DNA of 5,706 nt. Origin: Armatimonadota bacterium (lineage in GTDB: Bacteria > Vulcanimicrobiota > JACPDS01). The DNA is taken from NCBI GenBank assembly GCA_016183885.1, contig JACPDS010000119.1, forward strand, positions 1 through 5,706, given 5' to 3'. A program made the translations under genes and the position numbers. The notes beneath the pieces were generated by a model. The model did not search any database. It saw only the letters and a program-made list of their open reading frames with translations, and was not told where the DNA came from. Below are positions 1-5,706 of this stretch, piece by piece. Numbering within the stretch: the first letter of the stretch is position 1; each line of letters starts with the position of its first letter.

Positions 1-26
1 TAATTTTTATTAAATTTCAATATTTT

Positions 27-44
27 CTCTGTGTTCTCTGTGTT
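27..44. repeat. Tandem direct repeat, 2 x CTCTGTGTT
   Basis: Two perfect adjacent copies of the nonamer CTCTGTGTT lie upstream of acsC. Read on the minus strand they are AACACAGAG twice, which would encode Asn-Thr-Glu repeated. Similar short repeats recur between genes and at the N-termini of small GxxExxY-type proteins in environmental genomes; this is recollection, not something shown here. The minus-strand frame has no ATG and runs off the left edge, so I call only the repeat. Confidence 0.7.
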
Positions 45-72
45 TAGATTTGACAATACCCACTATATTGAA

Positions 73-77
73 AGGAG
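73..77 (+). promoter_or_regulatory. Ribosome binding site of acsC
   Basis: AGGAG lies six bases before the ATG at 84, a strong Shine-Dalgarno match at normal spacing. It supports ATG 84 as the start and contrasts with the weak site in front of acsV. Confidence 0.85.
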
Positions 78-83
78 AAAAAA

Positions 84-1436
84 ATGGCTTTAACAGGACT
101 TGAAATTTATAAAAAACTTCCTAAAACTAATTGTGGGGAATGCGGATCGCCTACATGTTTAGCTTTTGCCATGAAATTAGCCGGGAAAAAAGCCGCTTTA
201 GACGAATGTCCGCATGTAAGCCCTGAGGCTAAAGCAGCTTTAGGAGAAGCCTCAGAACCTCCCGTTAGGTTAGTAACTATCGGAACAGGGGAAAATAAAA
301 TAGAATTAGGGAATGAAACTGTGCTTTTCCGCCATGAACAAACTTTTTTTCATCAAACTGGAATAGCAATTGAAATTTCTTCTAATTTACCTCTTGAAGA
401 AATTAAAGAAAAAATTAAAAAAATTAATAATTTTAAATTTGAAAGAGTGGGCCAAATTTTAAAAGTAGATTTAATTGCTTTTAAAGACTCAGGCGGAGAT
501 TACTTTAAAATTTTTCAGGAAATCCATTCTTTAACAGATTTGCCTTTTATTTTAATTACGGAAAATTTATCCGCTTTAGAAGAATGTTTAAAAATTATCG
601 CTTCTAAAAGACCTTTAATTTATGGAGCTAAGGCAGAAAATTTTGAAAAAATCGGGATGTTAGCTAAACAATATAATCTACCTTTAGCTATTCGCGGAAA
701 TTCTTTAGATGATTTAGCTGATTTAACGGGAAAAATTAAAGCTCTCGGGATAAACGATTTGATTTTAGACACTCCCGCTCGAGATCATCTTAAAACTCTG
801 ATAGATTTAACAAATATTCGCCGTTTAGCTTTGAAAAAAACTTTTCGTTCTTTAGGTTATCCAATTATGACTATAATCGAAGCAGACGATCCATATCAAG
901 AAATAATGCAAGCTTGCACTTTTATGGCAAAATATGCGGGGATTATTGTAATTAAAACATTGGAGGCGTGGGGAATTTTAACCTTGCTTACCTGGAGACA
1001 AAATATTTATACCGATCCTCAAAAACCTATTCAAGTAGAGGCTAAAATTTATCCTATCGGAACGCCGAATGAAAATTCTCCTGTATTAGTTACTACTAAT
1101 TTTTCTTTAACATATTTTACTGTGGCGGGAGAAATTGAAGCCAGCAAAATTCCGGCTCATTTATTGATTGTAGATACTGACGGGACTTCTGTTTTAACTG
1201 CCTGGGCGGCGGATAAATTTAATCCCGCTAAAATTGCTCAAGCTATAAAAAATTCTGGATTGGAAAATATTGTAAAACACCGCAATATTATTATCCCCGG
1301 TTATGTTTCTATATTAAGCGGAGCTTTAAAAGATGAATCTAGTTGGAATGTCGTTGTTGGTCCAAAAGAAGCTTCAGGAATTTCCGCTTTTTTAAAAGTT
1401 AAAGGAGCCAACTGGGCTGAAACAGCGGCAGTTTAA
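84..1436 (+). CDS. acsC: Corrinoid iron-sulfur protein (CFeSP) large subunit, AcsC
   Basis: Large (gamma) subunit of the cytoplasmic corrinoid iron-sulfur protein. It accepts the methyl group from methyltetrahydrofolate (via AcsE) on a Co(I) cobamide and passes it to acetyl-CoA synthase. At 450 residues it has the usual family length. The N-terminus starts LTGLEIYKKLPKTNCGECG and carries the four cluster ligands C17, C20, C25 and C42 (C-x2-C-x4-C-x16-C) for the [4Fe-4S] cluster. A TIM-barrel domain occupies roughly residues 95-315. The C-terminal cobamide-binding domain follows, with the conserved stretches VDTDGTSVLTAW (363-374), IPGYVSILSG (from about 404) and VVVGP (423-427). The start is fixed by the strong ribosome binding site and by the family's typical N-terminus. 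It is the first acs gene of the window; the gene before it is not visible. Its stop codon lies one base before the inverted-repeat cassette. No defect is seen. Confidence 0.97.
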   Translation: MALTGLEIYKKLPKTNCGECGSPTCLAFAMKLAGKKAALDECPHVSPEAKAALGEASEPPVRLVTIGTGENKIELGNETVLFRHEQTFFHQTGIAIEISSNLPLEEIKEKIKKINNFKFERVGQILKVDLIAFKDSGGDYFKIFQEIHSLTDLPFILITENLSALEECLKIIASKRPLIYGAKAENFEKIGMLAKQYNLPLAIRGNSLDDLADLTGKIKALGINDLILDTPARDHLKTLIDLTNIRRLALKKTFRSLGYPIMTIIEADDPYQEIMQACTFMAKYAGIIVIKTLEAWGILTLLTWRQNIYTDPQKPIQVEAKIYPIGTPNENSPVLVTTNFSLTYFTVAGEIEASKIPAHLLIVDTDGTSVLTAWAADKFNPAKIAQAIKNSGLENIVKHRNIIIPGYVSILSGALKDESSWNVVVGPKEASGISAFLKVKGANWAETAAV

Positions 1437-1437
1437 A

Positions 1438-1463
1438 TTAGTGAATAGTAGAATAGTGAATAG
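1438..1463 (+). repeat. Left inverted repeat of four-helix-bundle cassette
   Basis: The segment TTAGTGAATAG (1438-1448) is the exact reverse complement of 1840-1850. A second GTGAATAG copy lies at 1456-1463. A short outer match, CAGTTTA at 1429-1435 within the acsC end against TAAACTG at 1848-1854, extends the symmetry with a 5-base gap. Both candidate GTG start codons of the broken gene lie within these heptamers. Confidence 0.85.
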
Positions 1464-1826
1464 GAAAATAAAAAATTATAAAGATTTATTTATTTGGCAA
1501 AAAGGGATAGATATATTATATAGAAATTTATAGATTAATTAAAAAATTTCCTACCTACGAATTATATGGATTGGCAGCTCAAATGAAACGTTCAAGTATA
1601 TCTATTCCTTCAAATATAGCAGAAGGCTTTATGAGATTTCATAAAAAGGAAACTGTGCAATTTTTATTTATTGCATTAGGAAGCTGCGCTGAACTTAGAG
1701 ACCCAAATTATAATTGCAGAAAAACTTCAGTTTATTGCAAAAGAAGAAAAAGAAAATTTAATAAATAAAATTGATGAACTTAATAAAATGATTATGGGAA
1801 CAATTAAAGCAGTGAATAAAAAATGA
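1441..1826 (+). pseudogene. Four-helix-bundle (23S rRNA intervening-sequence / S23) protein, frameshifted
   Basis: Broken member of the small four-helix-bundle family first found as the protein encoded in 23S rRNA intervening sequences (TIGR02436/S23 type, related to the Avd accessory proteins of diversity-generating retroelements). Joining three frames gives a nearly complete protein of about 122-127 residues, the usual family length. Frame one (GTG 1441 or 1456 to about 1515) reads KNYKDLFIWQKGID. Frame two (about 1517-1696) reads IEIYRLIKKFPTYELYGLA, then RSSISIPSNIAEGF and FIALGSCAEL. Frame three (1698-1826) reads ETQIIIAEKLQFIAKEEKE and ends KAVNKK before TGA. Each break is explained by one extra base: one within 1513-1522 and one at about A1697. 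No single frame codes for more than about 80 residues of it. The function of stand-alone copies is unknown. Flanking inverted repeats suggest an inserted cassette. The alternative to genuine decay is assembly or sequencing error. Confidence 0.9.
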
Positions 1827-1850
1827 ATAATTCTATTCACTATTCACTAA
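1811..1850. repeat. Right inverted repeat of four-helix-bundle cassette, with local hairpin
   Basis: Two abutting TATTCAC copies (1834-1840 and 1841-1847) are reverse complements of the GTGAATA copies at 1441 and 1456. A fifth heptamer, GTGAATA at 1812-1818, overlaps the end of the broken gene. AGTGAATA (1811-1818) can pair with TATTCACT (1834-1841), giving a local 8-bp stem with a 15-base loop. There is no T-run after it, so it is not a typical terminator. Confidence 0.8.
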
Positions 1851-1859
1851 ACTGAAAAG

Positions 1860-3812
1860 ATGAAGCAATTTAAAGTAACTTTTTATCCTGAAGGCCGAGA
1901 AGTTGTTATAAATTCAAATCAAACTTTATTAGATGCGGCTTCGCAAGCCGGCATTTATATTAATAGTATTTGCGCCGGCGAAGGAGTCTGCGGTAAATGC
2001 AAATTAATTGTAAGAGAAGGTAAAGTTTTTACTCCTCCAACACATTTATTAACCCGTCTGGAACTTCAACGTTCTTATGTTTTAGCCTGTCAAACGATGC
2101 TAAACAGCGATGTGGAAGTAGAACTTCCTTTGGAAACGCGCCTGGAAGAAGTGCAAATTTTAACCGAAGGAGAAAAAAAACGAAAATTTTTAGATTTATT
2201 TGCCTTAGTTGAAAAAGTAGAAAGTCAAGAAAAATTAGAAAAAGAATTTATTTATAAACTCAATCCTTTAGTTAAAAAATTTTATTTAGAAATTCCGAAG
2301 CCGAGCTTAGATGATAATTTAAGTTATCTTCAGCGTATTTACCGTGAAATTAAAAAAAGAGAAGATTATCCTATACTTCAAACAGGTTTATTTAATTTAA
2401 AAAAACTTCCTGAATTATTAAATGACGCAAATTGGAATGTTACAGTTACTTTAGGGGAAAGAAACGGCACAGTAGAATTGGTGCAAATTGAAACAGGCAA
2501 TACAACTTTAAAAAATTTTGGGGTTGCCATAGATATAGGAACAACTACTGTTGCGGCTACTTTATTAGATTTAAATACAGCTCGGGTAATTGACACCAAA
2601 GCTAATTACAATACCCAAGTAAGTTTTGGGGAGGACGTAATTTCTCGCATTATTTATGCGGAAGAATCGGAAGGATTAAAAAAATTAAATCAAGCCGTTG
2701 TAGATAATATTAATGGATTAATTACTTCTTTGGCTTTAGAAAATAATGTTAAATTAAATGATATTAATATTGTAATGTGCGCCGGCAATACAACAATGAG
2801 CCACCTTTTAATCGGCTTAACTCCAACTTCTATTAGAAAAGAACCTTATGTGCCGGTGGTTAATTTTCTGCCGACGCTTAGAGCGTCTGAAATTGGAATA
2901 AAAATTAATCCTCGGGGACTGCTGGCAAATCTGCCCAGTGTAAGCAGTTATGTTGGAGGAGATATTACGGCTGGAGTTTTAGCTTCCGGAATGAATAAAG
3001 ATTCTGATATTTCTATTTTAATAGATATTGGAACCAACGGGGAAGTTGTTTTAGGGAATAATGAATGGCTGGTAGGCTGTTCTTGTTCTGCCGGACCTGC
3101 CTTTGAAGGCGGTGGAGTAAAATGTGGAATGCGGGCCTCCCGCGGGGCTATTCAGGAAGTTAGAATTAATTTAAAAGAAAATCAAATTCAATACAAAACT
3201 ATCGGCGATGTAAAACCCAGAGGTATTTGCGGGTCTGGATTAATTGATTTAATGGCGGAAATGTTAAAAGAAGGTATTATTAACCGAGCCGGTAAAATTA
3301 ATTTAGAATTAAATCAACCTAGAATTAGAAAAACCGATCAAGGAGTGGAATTTGTAATTATATTTGACAAAGAAACAGAAATTAATCAAGATATTATCAT
3401 TACCGAAGATGATATAATGAATCTAATCCGTTCTAAAGCCGCTATGTATGTGGGAACAGATTTTTTATTAAAAAAAATAGGTCTTTCATTTAATGAAATT
3501 AAAAATTTTTATATTGCCGGAGGATTTGGGAATTATCTAAATATTAAAAATTCTATTTTAATCGGCTTATTGCCGGATATTTCTTTAGATATTTTTAAAT
3601 TTATTGGAAACAGTTCTTTAACCGGCGCTAAAATAGCCCTTTTATCTCAAGAAGCTTTAGAAGAGGCGCATAAAATTTCTCAAAAATTAACTAATTTTGA
3701 ATTAAGCATTGAAGCAAATTTTATGAATGAATATACTTCGGCATTATTTTTGCCGCATACCGATTTAAGATTGTTTCCCAATGTCAGCAAAAAATTAAAT
3801 TGGAGTGTTTGA
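1860..3812 (+). CDS. acsV: Reductive activator of CFeSP (RACo), ferredoxin-ASKHA protein AcsV
   Basis: ATP-dependent activator that returns inactive Co(II) corrinoid iron-sulfur protein to Co(I). At 650 residues it has the full RACo architecture. An N-terminal [2Fe-2S] ferredoxin domain (about 1-95) carries ligands C38, C44, C47 and C77 (C-x5-C-x2-C-x29-C). A linker follows (about 96-215). The actin/Hsp70-like ATPase part has phosphate loop 1 VAIDIGTTT (222-230), a second loop DIGTNGEV (389-396), the conserved CSCSAGPAFEGGG stretch, and AGGFGNYL (553-560). All expected motifs are present. ATG 1860 gives the normal ferredoxin N-terminus, but only a weak purine stretch (GAAAAG directly before ATG) stands as ribosome binding site. 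The four-helix-bundle cassette ends just upstream. The stop codon overlaps the next start by one base (TGATG), so acsV and acsF are probably translationally coupled. Related activators exist for other corrinoid methyltransferases (RamA-like), but the acs context favours CFeSP. Confidence 0.95.
   Translation: MKQFKVTFYPEGREVVINSNQTLLDAASQAGIYINSICAGEGVCGKCKLIVREGKVFTPPTHLLTRLELQRSYVLACQTMLNSDVEVELPLETRLEEVQILTEGEKKRKFLDLFALVEKVESQEKLEKEFIYKLNPLVKKFYLEIPKPSLDDNLSYLQRIYREIKKREDYPILQTGLFNLKKLPELLNDANWNVTVTLGERNGTVELVQIETGNTTLKNFGVAIDIGTTTVAATLLDLNTARVIDTKANYNTQVSFGEDVISRIIYAEESEGLKKLNQAVVDNINGLITSLALENNVKLNDINIVMCAGNTTMSHLLIGLTPTSIRKEPYVPVVNFLPTLRASEIGIKINPRGLLANLPSVSSYVGGDITAGVLASGMNKDSDISILIDIGTNGEVVLGNNEWLVGCSCSAGPAFEGGGVKCGMRASRGAIQEVRINLKENQIQYKTIGDVKPRGICGSGLIDLMAEMLKEGIINRAGKINLELNQPRIRKTDQGVEFVIIFDKETEINQDIIITEDDIMNLIRSKAAMYVGTDFLLKKIGLSFNEIKNFYIAGGFGNYLNIKNSILIGLLPDISLDIFKFIGNSSLTGAKIALLSQEALEEAHKISQKLTNFELSIEANFMNEYTSALFLPHTDLRLFPNVSKKLNWSV
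3802..3805 (+). promoter_or_regulatory. Ribosome binding site of acsF/cooC, inside the acsV end
   Basis: GGAG lies six bases before ATG 3812 and within the last acsV codons. It decides the start. A TTG at 3800 would add four residues (MECL) ahead of the nucleotide-binding strand, but it overlaps this site and is unlikely to be used. Confidence 0.7.
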
Positions 3813-4576
3813 TGTATAATATTGCTGTAGCAGGTAAAGGCGGAACAGGAAAAACTACTTTTATCGCTTTAGTGATTAAAGCTTTGATTATTAAAAATTT
3901 AAAACCGATTTTAGCCATTGATGCCGACCCTAACATTAATTTACCTCAAATTCTTGGGATAACTTACGAAGAAAGTATTGCCGATATTATTGATGAAACC
4001 AAAGAACGTTTGGATAATCTTCCCGCCGGAATGACAAAAGAACGTTATATCGAATATCGCCTGGAAGATTGTTTAAAAGAATCCAGCGGTTTTGATTTAT
4101 TAATTATGGGCAGACCGGAAGGGCCGGGATGTTATTGTTATGCTAACACAATTCTTCGCGGACATATTGATAAATTATCAAAAAATTATTCATATGTAAT
4201 AATGGATAATGAAGCCGGAATGGAGCATTTAAGCCGAAAAACCACGCGTAATGTGGATTATTTGTTTATTGTAAGCGACCCTTCTTTAATCGGATTAAAA
4301 TCGGCTTTAAGAATTTATAATTTAGTTTTAGAATTAAAAATTAAAGTAGTAAAATGCGGTTTGATAGTTAATTATTATAACGGCAGTTTAGCTGATTTTC
4401 CCAACTTAAAAGAAAGCGGTTTGCCTTTATGCGGAAAAATTCCTCACGATCAAGATATTTTAGATTTAGCCATTAAAGGGGAAGATATTTTTAAGTTAAA
4501 TTCAAATTCCAAAGCTTTTTTAGAAGTGCAGAATATTTTGGAAGAGCAGGTTTTTAAAATACAGCTTAATAGCTGA
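3812..4576 (+). CDS. acsF: Nickel-insertion ATPase, AcsF/CooC family
   Basis: MinD/ParA-type (SIMIBI class) ATPase that helps mature the nickel-containing active site of acetyl-CoA synthase or CO dehydrogenase. The 254-residue length is typical. It opens with the deviant P-loop AGKGGTGKTT (residues 7-16), including the signature lysine K9. DADPN (37-41) supplies the switch I aspartate. The CooC-specific CYC motif (C107 and C109, in GPGCYCYAN) is the proposed metal-binding and dimer site. MDNEAGMEHLSR (131-142) is the switch II region. A KCGLIVN strand near residue 185 contributes to the nucleotide base pocket. I chose ATG 3812 because it gives the standard N-terminus and has a GGAG site. It overlaps acsV by one base and precedes acsD by 16 bases. 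The position between the activator and acsD is that of acsF in acetogens, so acetyl-CoA synthase is the likelier target. Sequence alone does not separate AcsF from CooC. Confidence 0.92.
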   Translation: MYNIAVAGKGGTGKTTFIALVIKALIIKNLKPILAIDADPNINLPQILGITYEESIADIIDETKERLDNLPAGMTKERYIEYRLEDCLKESSGFDLLIMGRPEGPGCYCYANTILRGHIDKLSKNYSYVIMDNEAGMEHLSRKTTRNVDYLFIVSDPSLIGLKSALRIYNLVLELKIKVVKCGLIVNYYNGSLADFPNLKESGLPLCGKIPHDQDILDLAIKGEDIFKLNSNSKAFLEVQNILEEQVFKIQLNS

Positions 4577-4580
4577 AAGG

Positions 4581-4586
4581 AAGGAG
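4581..4586 (+). promoter_or_regulatory. Ribosome binding site of acsD
   Basis: AAGGAG lies six bases before ATG 4593 in the 16-base gap after acsF. A strong site, comparable to that of acsC, it would favour high output of both CFeSP subunits. Confidence 0.85.
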
Positions 4587-4592
4587 AAAGAA

Positions 4593-5549
4593 ATGGAAAT
4601 TATTAAAGAAAAATGGGGCACAGCCATTAATACCTTAACTATTGGCGCAACTAAAGAAGAAGGCGGAACTAGAACTTCTAAAGTTACTGTTGGCGGAGAA
4701 ACCACTTTGCCTTTTTTACATTTTGAAGGAGAAATTCCTTATAAACCTGTAATTGCTATGGAAGTTTTAGATTTAATTCCTCAAGAATGGCCTAAGACTT
4801 TAGAAGAACATTTTAAAGACGTCTGGCATGACCCGGCTTTATGGGCAAAAAAATGCGTTGAAGAATATAAGGCTGAATTAATTTGTTTAAAGCTCCTGAG
4901 CGCTCACCCTGATGAAGGAAATACCGGAGCAAAAGAGGCTAAAGAAACGGTAAGAAAAGTTTTAGATAAAGTAGGCGTTCCCTTAATTATTTTAGGACCC
5001 GGGGTACATGATAAAGATAATGAAGTTTTAGCAGCTGCAAGTGAAGAAACTAGAGGCGAAAAATGTTTAATCGGAGACGCTTTGCAGGATAACTATAAAA
5101 CTTTAGTAGCTTCGGCTTTAGCCGATGGGCATAGTATTATTACCGAATCTCCGATTGATATTAATATCGCTAAACAGGTAAATATTTTAGTAAGCGAAAT
5201 GGGTATTCCTTTAGAACGTTTGGTAATTTATCCCACTACCGGCGGATTAGGCTATGGAATTGAATATGCTTATTCGATTATGGAAAGATCGCGCCTGGCG
5301 GCTTTTATGGGAGATAAAACTTTGGCTTGCCCGATTCTTTGTATTATTGGCCAGGAAACCTGGCGCGCTAAAGAATCTAAATCTGAAAATCCACTTTGGG
5401 GCGCCGTAGAAGAACGCGGTCCGATTTGGGAAGCTTCTACAGCCGGCGCATTTTTACAGGCTGGAGCGGATATTTTAGTCATGCGGCATCCTAAAGCGGC
5501 AGAAATTACCCGCAAAACTATTCAAGATTTAATGAAAAAAAATAATTAA
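4593..5549 (+). CDS. acsD: Corrinoid iron-sulfur protein (CFeSP) small subunit, AcsD
   Basis: Small (delta) subunit of the corrinoid iron-sulfur protein. It is a TIM-barrel protein that pairs with AcsC and helps cap and position the cobamide during methyl transfer. The 318-residue length fits the bacterial family (about 310-325). Recognisable conserved stretches are GATKEEGGTRTSKVTVGG (18-35), LPFLHFEGEIP (39-49), SPIDINIAKQVNILVSEMG (in the middle of the barrel), GGLGYGIEYAYSIMER (217-232), ETWRAKES, and a C-terminal AGADILVMRHP. No iron-sulfur ligand set is present, as expected for this subunit. The start is fixed by the AAGGAG site and by the family's N-terminus. It follows acsF closely and is followed after 35 bases by an acetate-kinase-like frame. 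In classical acetogen clusters acsE follows here. No truncation or frameshift is seen. Confidence 0.97.
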   Translation: MEIIKEKWGTAINTLTIGATKEEGGTRTSKVTVGGETTLPFLHFEGEIPYKPVIAMEVLDLIPQEWPKTLEEHFKDVWHDPALWAKKCVEEYKAELICLKLLSAHPDEGNTGAKEAKETVRKVLDKVGVPLIILGPGVHDKDNEVLAAASEETRGEKCLIGDALQDNYKTLVASALADGHSIITESPIDINIAKQVNILVSEMGIPLERLVIYPTTGGLGYGIEYAYSIMERSRLAAFMGDKTLACPILCIIGQETWRAKESKSENPLWGAVEERGPIWEASTAGAFLQAGADILVMRHPKAAEITRKTIQDLMKKNN

Positions 5550-5570
5550 ATTAAAAAGATTGGAAGTTTA

Positions 5571-5575
5571 AGAGG
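5571..5575 (+). promoter_or_regulatory. Probable ribosome binding site of the 3' partial gene
   Basis: AGAGG lies nine bases before ATG 5585. It is a moderate match and supports that start. No hairpin with a T-run lies between the acsD stop and this site, so read-through from the acs genes is plausible. Confidence 0.55.
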
Positions 5576-5584
5576 CAATTAAAC

Positions 5585-5706
5585 ATGAAAATTTTAATTC
5601 TAATGGCTGGTTTTTTTAAGGGAAGCATCAGCCAATATTTTGGAATATTTGATTTAGAGAAAGAAGAATTAATTTTAAAAGGCTTTCTTGAAAAAATCGG
5701 GCAGGA
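5585..5706 (+). CDS. Acetate-kinase-like protein, N-terminal fragment (runs off the window)
   Basis: Forty codons are visible from ATG 5585 with no stop before the edge. The opening MKILIL, then GSIS, then FGIFDLEKEELILKGFLEKIG, follows the first strands of acetate kinases (MKVLVIN-AGSSS-LKYQLxDM...GLxERIG). Acetate kinase converts acetyl-phosphate and ADP to acetate and ATP, the energy-conserving last step of acetogenesis, so the place behind acsD makes sense. The fit is imperfect. The usual N-x-G-S-S-S phosphate-binding segment is here MAGFFKGSIS, about four residues longer. The asparagine is replaced and the lysine after GSSS is not conserved. It may be a divergent acetate or butyrate kinase or a related ASKHA protein with altered activity. 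The assignment rests on 40 residues only. Confidence 0.55.
   Translation, partial: MKILILMAGFFKGSISQYFGIFDLEKEELILKGFLEKIGQ

Noticed and set aside
1..60. Minus-strand gene start encoding Asn-Thr-Glu repeats, running off the left edge
   Set aside because: The open frame has no ATG, only a possible TTG, and fewer than 20 codons are visible. It does not continue into a recognisable GxxExxY domain.
50..69. TTGACA (50-55) and TATATT (64-69) as a sigma-70 promoter for acsC
   Set aside because: The two hexamers are only 8 bases apart instead of about 17, and the -10-like box sits next to the ribosome binding site. In such AT-rich sequence both matches can arise by chance.
1571..1768. Separate 65-residue protein starting at TTG 1571
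   Set aside because: It is the middle section of the frameshifted four-helix-bundle gene. Family-like sequence continues upstream in the same frame to about 1517 and downstream in another frame, and its last 20 residues are out-of-frame noise.
1811..1850. Rho-independent terminator between the cassette and acsV
   Set aside because: The stem is only 8 bp and AT-rich, and no T-run follows. Termination here would also cut off acsV, acsF and acsD.
2378..2599. Minus-strand open frame within acsV
   Set aside because: It lies entirely opposite a well-conserved coding region (linker and first ATPase loop), has no recognisable domain, and is a shadow of acsV.
4520..4705. Minus-strand open frame across the acsF-acsD junction
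   Set aside because: It is opposite two clearly real genes and a strong + strand ribosome binding site, with no family resemblance.
5270..5515. Minus-strand open frame within acsD
   Set aside because: It lies opposite conserved acsD codons and has no recognisable domain.

Overview
This is an AT-rich bacterial window holding part of an acetogen-type Wood-Ljungdahl (reductive acetyl-CoA) operon. All four complete genes lie on the + strand. They are acsC (84-1436, corrinoid iron-sulfur protein large subunit), acsV/RACo (1860-3812, reductive activator of that protein), an acsF/cooC-type nickel-insertion ATPase (3812-4576) and acsD (4593-5549, corrinoid iron-sulfur protein small subunit). As I recall it, the order acsC - activator - acsF - acsD matches the classical acs cluster of acetogens such as Moorella. 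This, with the bacterial form of the subunits, points to an anaerobic bacterium with a carbonyl-branch Wood-Ljungdahl pathway. I cannot name the lineage from the sequence. The low GC and the four-helix-bundle gene would fit an uncultured anaerobic phylum as well as a Firmicute.

How the genes work together: AcsC and AcsD form the heterodimer that carries the methyl group on a cobamide to acetyl-CoA synthase. AcsV re-reduces cobalt that has accidentally oxidised to Co(II), so the carrier can re-enter the cycle. The AcsF/CooC ATPase loads nickel into the acetyl-CoA synthase or CO dehydrogenase active site. The synthase, dehydrogenase and AcsE methyltransferase genes are not in the window. At the right edge (5585 onward) a new + strand reading frame resembles the N-terminus of acetate kinase, which would turn acetyl-phosphate into acetate and ATP. 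Its phosphate-binding segment is unusual.

The odd part is 1437-1859. Between acsC and acsV sits a broken gene of the four-helix-bundle (23S rRNA intervening-sequence protein, 'S23') family. It carries two one-base frameshifts and is bracketed by inverted copies of the heptamer GTGAATA. It looks like a small inserted cassette. Its right end stops about ten bases before the acsV start, leaving acsV without a good Shine-Dalgarno sequence.

The first 83 bases hold a short 9-bp tandem repeat and the acsC ribosome binding site, with no convincing promoter. No rho-independent terminator is visible anywhere, so transcription probably runs through all genes.
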